From positions 1 through 16,505 of the forward strand of contig QMSC01000012.1 of the NCBI GenBank assembly GCA_003649515.1: a DNA stretch of 16,505 bases, written 5' to 3'. Shown here piece by piece: positions 7,350 through 14,180 of the stretch. Source of the stretch: Thermoprotei archaeon (GTDB lineage: Archaea > Thermoproteota > Thermoprotei > Thermofilales > B20-G17). The position numbers and the translations under genes were made by a program. The notes under the pieces were generated by a model. The model worked only from the letters and a program-made list of their open reading frames with translations. It was not told the DNA's origin and made no database searches. Every line of letters starts with the position of its first letter. Position 1 is the stretch's first letter.

Positions 7350-9605
7350 CTAATAAGTCTTGCGTCTTCTTCTGTAATAAACTAGGATCCCTATGGCTAT
7401 GATCACGACGACTACTGCTACTCCTATCCACATGTACATAGCTATGGGGGCTACAGCCTCTAGATGAGCTTCTAGCACGTGATCTTTATCCATAGTTATA
7501 GTATATGATGTCTCCTTGCTTACTACCTCGCCGTCTAGAACCCAATGCTTGAACCTGTAGCCTGGCGCTGCTGAGACCGTGACTGTTATACTCTTGCCTG
7601 CTACGATCTTGTGGATACCTGCGGGAGGACTGGTTGTTCCTCCTTCGCTGGGGTACACCACTATAGTTAGGGTGTATTTAGGCAAAGGCCTAAAGTGTGC
7701 GACAAGAGTATGCGATTTCTCCATTGTTATAGTTATTGTTCTTTCCTCACTTATCCTGACTCCATCAAGCTCCCAATAATCGAACTCGAATTCTTCGGCT
7801 GGAGTGGCAGTTATAGTTATGCTCTCTCCAGTGGTGTACTTGTATACTCCAGGTTCTGGAGTAGTACTTCCTCCCTCCGCTGGCTCAGCAAGGATAGTGA
7901 GCGTTTGCCTCGCGGGCTTGATCCTTAGCAGTACGAAGAGGAAATTCTGGAGCCAGCAGAAGGGCTGTATGTACGGATTATCAGTTGTGGGCCAGTTTGT
8001 CCAGTAATAAGTGTCGAAAGCTATGAGTTTTCTGCTATTGACCAGCGGGATATCTGGTAAGTGCTTTAGCCAGATTGCCATGGCATCCCTAAATAGCTTC
8101 TTAAACTCCGGATCTTCTGGTCTTAGGGCCTTAAGCTTGGAGACTGTCTCGTTGAATTCAGGATGCGGCCAGCCAGCCCGGATAGTGTCAAGAGTGATGT
8201 ACGGATCTACAACGCAACCACATATGAACCATACGGCCATATCATACTTTCCGGTGACGATAGCGCTAACCGCTGGCCCCCAATCTAGGTTCTTAATTGA
8301 TACATCTATACCGAAGCGCTGGAGCTGAGCTGCGAGAACCATAGCTATTCTCTGGAACTCAATGAAGGGGGAGAGAGTGATCAGGGTAGCTTCAAGGCGG
8401 GTACCCTTAGGTGTCACCCAAATGCCATCTGAGCCTTTCTTGAAGCCTAGCTTCTCGAGGATCTCCTTAGCCTTTTCCGGATTGTACTCAGTAGTATTGT
8501 ACTCTTTAAGAAGATCTTCTATCGTCACAAGGTATGGCATCAAGGACTTAACAGTTTCAAACAGAGTAGGAACCTTTGTAGTCGATCCTTCATATGCTAT
8601 CCTTATTATCTCATCCCTATCGATCGCTAGGGATAGGGCCCACCGTACCTCGGTTATATTCCATGGGTACTTATTCCTATTAAGCTTCAGGTACCTTGCG
8701 CATCCGGCAGGGACATAAGCATATGGAGCTTCCTTATACCACGCTACTACATATGGGTTTAGTCCTCGGAGCGTGAGATAGCCGCTTACAGAGATATCAC
8801 AGATCGCGTCGCGCTTATGCCTAGCCATAGCCATTATACGCTTTTCCTCTGGACCATACCATACGGCTATTATATACTTGGGAGCTGGCTTTACCCCGAA
8901 AACCTCGGTGGCCCACCAGTCATCTCTTCTCTCGTAGACGAACTCCGTTTCAGATGCCTTCACTAGCCTGTAAGGCCCTGTGAAGACTGGGGGGTAATTT
9001 TTGAACTTTAAGGGATCCTTACCTTCCCATATATGCTTGGGAACTATAGGTATTGCCTCTCCGATTCTCGCTACGAAGAATCTATAGAATGCATGGGGGT
9101 CTGGTTTTCTGAGATAGAAGACTACAGTGTAATTATTTATAGCCCTCACATCAGCTATCGTTGCATTTACATCCATAGACCAAAGTAGCCAGACTGAAGC
9201 ATGCTCCTTGAGCATCTTGAAAGTGAACTCTATGTCCTTAGCGGTAAACGGTACGCCATCACTCCACTTGACTCCCTTTCTTACATATATCGTTATCTTC
9301 TTATAGTCAGGACTTATCTCGTACCCCTCTGCAAGCCATGGAATTATCGTCCCGTTTTCCCAGTTGAGGTAGAAGAGCTCCTCTTTAACCCATTGCCGAA
9401 GACCCTGGCTTCTATAACATCCCCATAGGAACGGATTCCACAGATCTGGGGTGAGAACTCTTCCTTCATCAATATCTACATAAAGTGTTTCCTCCCGTGG
9501 ATATACCTCTTGCGCCTTGATTAGGTGTATAGGGGTTACTGAGAACCCTGAGATGCCAATCGAGATTACTATCAGCAAGGCTAAAGGAAATGTATGCGAT
9601 CTCAT
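7350..9605 (-). CDS. Extracellular solute-binding protein, family 5, with two C-terminal beta-repeats and membrane anchor
   Basis: Captures the substrate outside the cell for the downstream permeases. Total 751 residues. A signal peptide occupies 1 to about 32 (cleavage probably near KAQE). The family 5 binding domain covers about 38-560, with NPFLWG, WLAEGYEISPD, VRKGVKWSDGVPFTAKDIEF (two joined conserved blocks), FTGPYRL and VRWALSLAIDRDEI near 320-333. Two tandem beta-repeats follow (about 568-638 and 644-715), each beginning with LTI and A/YP.EGG and ending in ITM-K-H.L.A; they resemble the repeats used as wall-side spacers in bacterial surface proteins. A membrane segment (about 722-743) and RRRRK anchor the C-terminus. 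This anchored layout suits an archaeon without an outer membrane. The start ATG has GAGGTGA six bases upstream. Related archaeal binding proteins often take oligosaccharides, and the neighbouring isomerase and GH127 relic favour sugar; peptide remains possible. Confidence 0.93.
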   Translation of the reverse strand: MRSHTFPLALLIVISIGISGFSVTPIHLIKAQEVYPREETLYVDIDEGRVLTPDLWNPFLWGCYRSQGLRQWVKEELFYLNWENGTIIPWLAEGYEISPDYKKITIYVRKGVKWSDGVPFTAKDIEFTFKMLKEHASVWLLWSMDVNATIADVRAINNYTVVFYLRKPDPHAFYRFFVARIGEAIPIVPKHIWEGKDPLKFKNYPPVFTGPYRLVKASETEFVYERRDDWWATEVFGVKPAPKYIIAVWYGPEEKRIMAMARHKRDAICDISVSGYLTLRGLNPYVVAWYKEAPYAYVPAGCARYLKLNRNKYPWNITEVRWALSLAIDRDEIIRIAYEGSTTKVPTLFETVKSLMPYLVTIEDLLKEYNTTEYNPEKAKEILEKLGFKKGSDGIWVTPKGTRLEATLITLSPFIEFQRIAMVLAAQLQRFGIDVSIKNLDWGPAVSAIVTGKYDMAVWFICGCVVDPYITLDTIRAGWPHPEFNETVSKLKALRPEDPEFKKLFRDAMAIWLKHLPDIPLVNSRKLIAFDTYYWTNWPTTDNPYIQPFCWLQNFLFVLLRIKPARQTLTILAEPAEGGSTTPEPGVYKYTTGESITITATPAEEFEFDYWELDGVRISEERTITITMEKSHTLVAHFRPLPKYTLTIVVYPSEGGTTSPPAGIHKIVAGKSITVTVSAAPGYRFKHWVLDGEVVSKETSYTITMDKDHVLEAHLEAVAPIAMYMWIGVAVVVVIIAIGILVYYRRRRKTY
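7461..7904 (-). repeat. Two tandem beta-repeat modules within the binding protein
   Basis: Two copies of about 71 residues, at 7692-7904 and 7461-7676. Shared pattern: TLTI, then P-EGG-T, P--G--K--GKSIT-T--A-P, a FWELDG/WVLDG turn, then TITM-K-H-L-AHF/L. They probably lift the binding domain away from the membrane; this role is inferred from their place between domain and anchor. The repeat family resembles InlB-B/Listeria-type repeats, but the match is by pattern only. Confidence 0.8.
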
Positions 9606-9611
9606 GTTAGG

Positions 9612-9618
9612 TCACCTC
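9612..9618 (-). promoter_or_regulatory. Ribosome-binding site of the ABC operon
   Basis: GAGGTGA on the minus strand matches the archaeal anti-Shine-Dalgarno sequence and lies six bases before the ATG at 9605. This fixes the start of the binding protein. Confidence 0.8.
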
Positions 9619-9650
9619 TAATATAGTTCTCTGGCTGGGAGTATATATGC

Positions 9651-9660
9651 GTTTTTATAA
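9651..9660 (-). promoter_or_regulatory. TATA box of the ABC operon
   Basis: TTATAAAAAC on the minus strand, preceded by GGACGGG. Transcription would begin near 9630, giving a leader of about 25 bases containing the GAGGTGA site. The same TTATAAAAA core lies upstream of the URO-D gene at 10833. No operator palindrome is evident. Confidence 0.6.
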
Positions 9661-9753
9661 CCCGTCCATGAGTCCTACTCAAAGTCCCTATTTCACATTC
9701 GCATCCTAGATCAAAAACAAGCTTTGACCTTAGTGATGAAAATCTAGATGAAT

Positions 9754-10833
9754 TCATCGCAGTGGATAACGCCCATATTTTCTTCCTTCTTCAAGCATCG
9801 CTAGATAGTTCCTAGGAGGTATGTAATTAGCTATAGTATTCCCCGATCCTAAAGCATATCCTCCTCCTGGAGCACACTTGCGGATTACTAGTCTGACGTA
9901 CTCGCGTAGCTCCCTTTCAGGTAAACGAGCTAGCTTATCTACATCAACACCCCCGAGAATAGCGATCTTATCTCCATACCTCTCCTTGGCCTCGTAGACT
10001 GGCATGATGGCATCCTCGAATGAGTGCTTCGCATCTATCCCCACATAATTGATCAGATCATCCATGATAGCCTCGAGGTTCCCACAGCTGTGCAGGATGA
10101 AGGGAAGCCCCTTCCTATGAGCTACCTCCACGCACTTCTTCTGCCAAGGGAATACGTATTTACGGAGCATCTCAGGGGATATGAAGGTCCCCTTCCTGTA
10201 GCCCATATCATCGCCCATTCTTAATGCTCCAATCCTATCCATCTCAGCGATCACCTTATCCACGCTAAGTATCAGTGAGCCAATTCGGTCGAACATCTTC
10301 TGCACCAGCTTAGGATCCCTATAGAGAGCTCTGAAAAAGGGAGTGAAGCCCATAAGCCATACCACATGCTCCAATATACCACCACCCACTCCACCCACTA
10401 TCTCCATCCCCTCAGGAAGATGTCTAGCCAGGAATTCGAAGCACCATAGATCCGCCGCCTCCTCAGGCTCCGGCCACGGATACTCCTCGAAATCCTCCAT
10501 GCTCTCTATCGTGCCGAAATCCTCCCCCAGCCAGCTCCTCCTCTCCCTGCTCAGGATGGCGGTATCCTCGGCAAATAGCACATTTTTACGTGGCAGCTTA
10601 AGGGGAACCTCCAGCGGGACATAGTCATATCCCATCTTATAGTAAAACTCTATCAGGATCTGCAGATACTCCCTGCTACGCAACCTCTTTAGAGGATCGA
10701 TCTTGGTTATCGGTCTGCCAGTGATCGCCTCTATCACCTCGTCATCCACGAAGTGCTCATAGAAAGGTACTCTATCCGGCTCACCCTCCCTCAAAAGAAC
10801 CAGGAGAAGCCTATCAAAGTTAGGCTCTTTCAT
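9754..10833 (-). CDS. Uroporphyrinogen decarboxylase (URO-D) family protein, corrinoid methyltransferase-like branch
   Basis: A 359-residue TIM-barrel protein of the URO-D superfamily, which includes heme-pathway HemE and cobalamin-dependent methyltransferase subunits such as MtaA/CmuA. Seen: EGEPDRVPFYEHF (16-28), GDDMGYRKGTFISP (207-220), HSCGN (248-252), KERYGDKIAILGGVDVD (283-299) and GGGYALGSGN (323-332) before YIPP. MtaA-type enzymes bind zinc with H-x-C and a later Cys; here the H-x-C is present but the later Cys position reads GSGN, so a full MtaA site is not seen. No heme genes are nearby, so a role in methyl transfer or demethylation of some imported compound is more likely than heme synthesis; this is inference. 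Start ATG has both GGTGA and AGGAGG just upstream. It sits upstream of the ABC operon in the same direction, with 148 bases and a separate promoter between. Confidence 0.88.
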   Translation of the reverse strand: MKEPNFDRLLLVLLREGEPDRVPFYEHFVDDEVIEAITGRPITKIDPLKRLRSREYLQILIEFYYKMGYDYVPLEVPLKLPRKNVLFAEDTAILSRERRSWLGEDFGTIESMEDFEEYPWPEPEEAADLWCFEFLARHLPEGMEIVGGVGGGILEHVVWLMGFTPFFRALYRDPKLVQKMFDRIGSLILSVDKVIAEMDRIGALRMGDDMGYRKGTFISPEMLRKYVFPWQKKCVEVAHRKGLPFILHSCGNLEAIMDDLINYVGIDAKHSFEDAIMPVYEAKERYGDKIAILGGVDVDKLARLPERELREYVRLVIRKCAPGGGYALGSGNTIANYIPPRNYLAMLEEGRKYGRYPLR

Positions 10834-10844
10834 CCTCCTTCACC
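10834..10844 (-). promoter_or_regulatory. Double Shine-Dalgarno motif before the URO-D gene
   Basis: The minus strand reads GGTGAAGGAGG directly against the ATG. GGTGA (10840-10844) has good spacing of six bases, while AGGAGG (10834-10839) touches the ATG and is probably too close to be the one used. Confidence 0.65.
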
Positions 10845-10865
10845 AATATTGAGATTCTCGCATCA

Positions 10866-10875
10866 TTTTTATAAG
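10866..10875 (-). promoter_or_regulatory. TATA box of the URO-D gene
   Basis: AAAACTTATAAAAATG on the minus strand has a purine-rich stretch ahead of TTATAAAAA, as expected for a BRE/TATA pair. Transcription would start near 10845, so the leader would be only about ten bases. Confidence 0.6.
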
Positions 10876-10984
10876 TTTTAGCTTGACATGGCTCTCTAAG
10901 ATAAGGAATAGCCTAAATCTACGCATGATGTAATATCTCAATAGTAGAAAGTTAAAAGTCCCTCAATAGCGAATTCAATCTCAG

Positions 10985-11436
10985 ATGTGGTTCCTCGCTA
11001 ACGAGTTGTCAAAAAACATAATGGCGATATTCAGGACGGCTCCTAGGGAGAAGGCCACTCTGGATGCCTAGGATAGAGTATTGGTACCATGTGAACTCCT
11101 CCTTAGGTAAGCTTTCCCTAAGGTACAGGAGGATGAGCCTCATCGACATCTACAGGGATCCTAAATGCGTGCTGGAGATTCTACATGAGCTATTACACCG
11201 AGAGCGCGGTGAAGGTGACCTATAGGGGGAGGTCGAGATCAAAAGTCATATAGGTATCACATACAGCGGGCCTGAGAGCAGGGCTAGGAGGAAGGTGATA
11301 ACGATCATAAAGACTCCCTTAGGCGAGCTTAGGAAGGTTAAGCATGGGCGAGTGGGGGGTTCTCCTTCAGTATAGTGGAGTATCCCGTCAAGAGCGTAAG
11401 AGATTTCAAGATCCTAAGCTATGTGGCTGGAGACTC
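10985..11436 (+). pseudogene. Shattered third URO-D-family gene (N-terminal part only)
   Basis: The homology runs through changing frames. Frame A: PREKATLDA to a TAG at 11069. Frame B from 11070: RIEYWYHVNSSLGKL and LIDIYRDPKC. Frame C from about 11182: YMSYYTESAVKVTYRG. Frame B again from 11229: EVEIKSHIGI and KTPLGELRKV. Frame A from about 11355: FSIVEYPVKSVRDFKILSYV. Together these follow the N-terminal order of long URO-D-like proteins (W..N...G.LP, IY.D, TPLG.L, YP.K...D...L.Y). At least four frame changes are needed; two fall at runs of G (11225-11229 and 11354-11359). The barrel domain is missing because a vapC relic on the other strand begins at about 11430. It is a different subfamily from the two intact URO-D genes. 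No product is expected. The 150 bases before it (10845-10984) show only the promoter of the minus-strand gene. Confidence 0.7.
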
Positions 11437-11503
11437 TTCCCATTTCCGTGCCTCTGAAATACTCTATTCAAGCATAGGAGTCGATCACATAGCCATAGCT
11501 CAT
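11430..11503 (-). pseudogene. vapC: vapC (PIN-domain RNase toxin) 5' remnant
   Basis: From ATG at 11501-11503 the minus strand reads MSYGYVIDSYA, then TGA (11468-11470), then IEYFRGTEMGR. Archaeal VapC toxins begin with V-I/V-D-S/T-Y-A-W-IEYF-G, so the TGA replaces the Trp codon. The first catalytic Asp of the PIN domain (VID) is present. After about 25 residues the match ends and the DNA becomes the URO-D remnant of the opposite strand; the rest of the toxin, including the other acidic residues, is gone. Active VapC cuts RNA; this piece cannot. Confidence 0.65.
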
Positions 11504-11683
11504 GGAATTCGGCCTCGTCCTTCCTCTGAAGGGGGAAAGCCTAGGATTAGAGATGAACATCGAGTCCAGGATATTCAGATTCTCCGTCGCTAGCCTTCTC
11601 AGAAGCTCATCATAGCTTCTCGCATCCATCTTCTTCAAGATGTTAAGTAGTTGCAACGTCTTCCTGCTAACCTGTATTGTAAT
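11496..11683 (-). pseudogene. vapB: vapB-type antitoxin remnant
   Basis: The minus strand reads ITIQVSRKTLQLLNILKK, then MDARSYDELLRRLA, then DSMFISNPRLSPF. This is the pattern of short archaeal VapB antitoxins: a beta strand TIQVS, helices with ARSYDE, then a toxin-wrapping tail. No ATG, GTG or TTG opens the frame before ITIQVS; ATG occurs one base out of frame (11691-11693 and nearby), which suggests a lost base. Near 11520-11530 the frame changes again: the typical ending DEAEFHEL is readable in the next frame and overlaps the vapC ATG, as in intact vapBC pairs. The antitoxin would normally bind its own promoter and VapC. Likely non-functional. Confidence 0.6.
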
Positions 11684-11699
11684 ACATATACATAGTATA

Positions 11700-12036
11700 A
11701 CTTATAGCGTATGATTGCCTACCTGAGAAAAAGGCGGGATTACGTTGATAGTAGGCTTGCAGAGATGAATAAGAGGACATATTATCGAGCAAGATAGTCC
11801 TATATACTATCCATGGGAGATTCATTAATTAAAAGTGACACTGTAAGATACTTAGAGGGATACTGAAGCGAGCGAAGAACATCTTTTACAGCGAGCGGAC
11901 TAGAATAGAGCCTACCGCGATATATACCGAACCTGGGTCTACTATCTGATGAGAACACCTTCGCCTCCGAGTACATCAGCCTTCCCTTAGGCTCTCAAGA
12001 AATCTTTAACTGAGTGCATGCTAATATAATTTACAG
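11700..12036 (+). other. Gene-free stretch before the second URO-D gene
   Basis: I see no recognisable gene here. The longest open frame is on the minus strand, 11800-11976 (58 codons from an ATG), containing FSSDSRPRFGIYRGRLYSS and LTVSLLINESP; composition looks protein-like but I recognise no family. A plus-strand frame from 11711 gives 28 codons (RRDYVDSRLAEMNKR). Both may be pieces of further broken genes. No tRNA, repeat array or transposase was seen. Confidence 0.4.
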
Positions 12037-12037
12037 A

Positions 12038-12045
12038 AGGTGATC
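12038..12045 (+). promoter_or_regulatory. Shine-Dalgarno site that sets a TTG start
   Basis: AGGTGATC is an eight-base match to the archaeal Shine-Dalgarno sequence. It overlaps a GTG at 12040, which therefore cannot be the start, and lies six bases before TTG at 12052. Starting at TTG gives MNPRERVLTTLEHEEPDRVP, the normal beginning of the family. Confidence 0.8.
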
Positions 12046-12051
12046 TCCGCC

Positions 12052-13110
12052 TTGAATCCTAGGGAGCGGGTGCTTACAACCTTGGAGCATGAGGAGCCAG
12101 ATCGTGTACCCCTAACCGACCACATATATATGCCCAAATCCCTTGAGGGCATCCTAGGGGAACCCGGGGTCAGGGTTGATACCCCCGAGAAATACATCAA
12201 GGTTCACAAGATCCTAGGGCTGGACATAATCTGTGCCTTCCCCGCAGCCTCTCCCATGACCCAGCTTGGGGAAAGAGAATATGTAGACGTATGGGGGATT
12301 AGATGGAGAGTTGTGGACGGGATGCCCTGGTATGTGGAGGGCACACTCAAGGATGCGGAGGATATCGAGAGACTAGCCATACCCGATCCCCACGAGGAAT
12401 TCTGGTATAAGGCCGCCGAGAGGATCATAAAGCTGGTAGGAGGAGAGTTGGCCATAGCAGGGATCGTAGAAGGTCCCTTCACAAGAACCTGGATGCCCTT
12501 AGGCTTCACCAGATTCTCCAAGATGCTATACACTGAGCCATCCACTATTCGGAAGCTAATAGATAAGGTAACCTACTTCTTCATCGAACTCGGTAAGAAC
12601 TTCATTGAGCGAGGGGTGGACATAATATGGATCCCGGATGACCTAGGCTATGTCAATGGACCTATGCTCAGTCCAGCCTTACTCCGTAGATTCTTCTTCC
12701 CCCGCCTCAAGGAGATGGTACATACCTTCAAGCGAAGAGGAGTAAAGGTTCTCCTACACAGCGATGGCCAGTTGATGCCAATAATGGAGGATATAGTGAA
12801 CACAGGATTAGATGGAATCCATCCGATAGAGAGAGCAGCCGGGATGAGCCTCAAGGTCATGAAGGAGAGGTACGGAGATCAGCTAACACTCATAGGTAAC
12901 GTGGGTGCCAAAACGGTATTGCAGAATGGCCCTCTTGAAAGCATCAAAGAGCAAGTCCTAGAGTGTATAAGTATAGCTGCCCCAGGCGGGGGATACATCC
13001 TAGCCTCGGATCACTCGATACACGAGGGGATACCCCCTGCTCACGTGAAATACATGTTCAAAGTGGCCAAACAGTATGGACGGTATCCCCTAAGGATACC
13101 TACTGCATAA
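12052..13110 (+). CDS. Second URO-D-family protein (HSDG subfamily)
   Basis: A 352-residue intact paralogue of the URO-D superfamily. It starts NPRERVLTTLEHEEPDRVP, the family's N-terminal signature with the Arg expected to contact substrate. Other marks, counted from the TTG: IPDDLGYVNGPMLSP (194-208), LLHSDGQLMPIMEDI (234-248), KERYGDQLTLIGNVG (271-285) and APGGGYILASDHSI (310-323) before GIPP. The position of the zinc Cys in MtaA-type proteins (H-x-C) is Asp here (H-S-D), and no late Cys is present; this is a known branch, not a recent mutation, and its function is not settled. So this protein and the gene at 9754-10833, which has HSCG, probably act on different things. It is the only clearly intact gene between 10834 and 14794. 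Its start is TTG, set by the AGGTGATC site. Regulation: no convincing TATA box at the right distance. Confidence 0.87.
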   Translation: MNPRERVLTTLEHEEPDRVPLTDHIYMPKSLEGILGEPGVRVDTPEKYIKVHKILGLDIICAFPAASPMTQLGEREYVDVWGIRWRVVDGMPWYVEGTLKDAEDIERLAIPDPHEEFWYKAAERIIKLVGGELAIAGIVEGPFTRTWMPLGFTRFSKMLYTEPSTIRKLIDKVTYFFIELGKNFIERGVDIIWIPDDLGYVNGPMLSPALLRRFFFPRLKEMVHTFKRRGVKVLLHSDGQLMPIMEDIVNTGLDGIHPIERAAGMSLKVMKERYGDQLTLIGNVGAKTVLQNGPLESIKEQVLECISIAAPGGGYILASDHSIHEGIPPAHVKYMFKVAKQYGRYPLRIPTA

Positions 13111-13141
13111 GAGCCAGGACATCAGCTATATAGGTGACAAA

Positions 13142-13866
13142 CTACTCGATGCTCTCTATCGACCTCAACGATCTTTGGACTCTCTTTAGAGCGTACATCC
13201 TTCTCGGGCATCTATCGTAGAATTTACAACCTTTCATTAATTCGGCTCTCCTCGAGAGCTCTATCCTGAGGAGCTTAATCTCCCTCCTTCCGTGCTCCAG
13301 ATCGAGTATCGGTATAGAGTCAGTTAGTAGTTGGACATAGGGATGTAGCGGTTCGTTAACTATCTTATCCATAGAGCCTGCTTCTACTATGATTTTGAGA
13401 TACATCACGGCGACCTCATTACTTATGTAATGGGCAGTCGATAGGTCATGAGTTATGTAGATGAAGGAAATACCCCATCTCTGCTTCAGATCTAGCATAA
13501 CGTTTAATATCCCTGCTCTGAGTGAGACATCTATCATCGAGACCAGTTCATCGGCTACTATAAGCCTAGGCTTAACCATGAAAGCTCTGGCAAGCATTAT
13601 TCTCTGTCTTTGACCACCACTTAACTGGTAAGAGTACTTTCCTTGGACTTCCTCCGGTCTAAGCCCCACTGTCTCCAGAGCCTTAGATACGAGCTCACTC
13701 GCCTCTTCATTAGACTCCGCTAGGTTGAACTTCTTTATAGGTATCTCGAGGACTCGGTCAACCTTATATAGCGGATTGAAGACGCTATAAGGATCCTAGA
13801 AGACTGCTTGAACCTCTTTCTTATACTTTCTCCATTCTTTCTTACTCATTTTCCAGAGAAGTGTGA
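13142..13866 (-). pseudogene. Broken OppF/DppF-like ABC ATPase (lacks Walker A, internal TAG)
   Basis: Reading from about 13866 downward: LWKMSKKEWRKYKKEVQAVF, then TAG at 13796-13798, then DPYSVFNPLYKVDRVLEIPI, LSGGQRQ, LIVADELVSMIDVSL, ITHDLSTAHYIS and GCKFYDRCPRR. The intact ATPase at 3508-4473 has VFQDPYN at the TAG, so the Q-loop Gln (CAG) became TAG. Everything before LWKMSKKEW, including Walker A, is missing; the DNA there becomes a piece of another ATPase on the opposite strand. Walker B has Leu in place of Pro (ADEL), MYLGKI has lost its Gly, and the C-terminus stops early (SIESIE). A GTG at 13669 could start a 175-residue fragment, but it would lack ATP binding. It is a duplicate, not part of the intact operon. 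Confidence 0.85.
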
Positions 13867-14180
13867 TATAGCTGCTATCAAATATAAGCGCAAGTATGGA
13901 ACCTCCATAATTCTGATAATCCATGATATGACTATCCTAGCCGAGGTAGTGGATAGACTAGCCATAATGTACGCCGGGAAGATAATAGAGGTAGATGATG
14001 TGATTTCAATATTTAAGGATCCTCTGCATCCTTATACCTAGGCCTTGGTATCAGCGATCCCCTCGATATAGGAAGAGGAGGAAGCTTCAGAGTATATCAG
14101 GCCTATTACCTAACCTAAGAAGTCTCCCTTCATGCTGTAGATTCCATCCTAGATATCCCTACATGATTCACGGAAGATGC
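13865..14180 (+). pseudogene. Broken OppD/DppD-like ABC ATPase, C-terminal third
   Basis: The plus strand reads YGTSIILIIHDMTILAEVV, AIMYAGKIIEVDDV and IFKDPLHPYT, then TAG (14039-14041), ALVSAIPSI, another TAG, and EEEEASE. This matches the H-loop region onward of the intact ATPase at 4478-5431 (YGSSVILVSHDM, IMYAGKIIEVGDV, IFKEPAHPYTRML). A frame change later, CCRFHPRYPYMIHGRC (14133-14180) copies the family cysteine motif GCRFHSRCPLAKKRC with one Cys changed to Tyr. Two stops and a frameshift make it dead. Its broken N-terminal side abuts the broken N-terminal side of the OppF-like remnant, head to head at about 13865, which marks an inversion or deletion junction. Confidence 0.8.

Noticed and set aside
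10834..12051. CRISPR array, tRNA or insertion sequence in the gene-poor stretch
   Set aside because: No regular repeats, no cloverleaf-like sequence and no transposase motifs were seen; the stretch consists of gene relics.
13796..13798. TAG as pyrrolysine, given the methyltransferase-like neighbours
   Set aside because: The TAG is in an ATPase Q-loop where Gln is expected, the gene is also truncated, and no methylamine methyltransferase or Pyl genes are visible. The DppC-like and binding-protein genes use TAG as a normal stop.
13808..13864. ATG at 13808 as the start of the OppD-like fragment
   Set aside because: The first residues are antisense to the OppF-like remnant; homology to OppD begins only near 13865.
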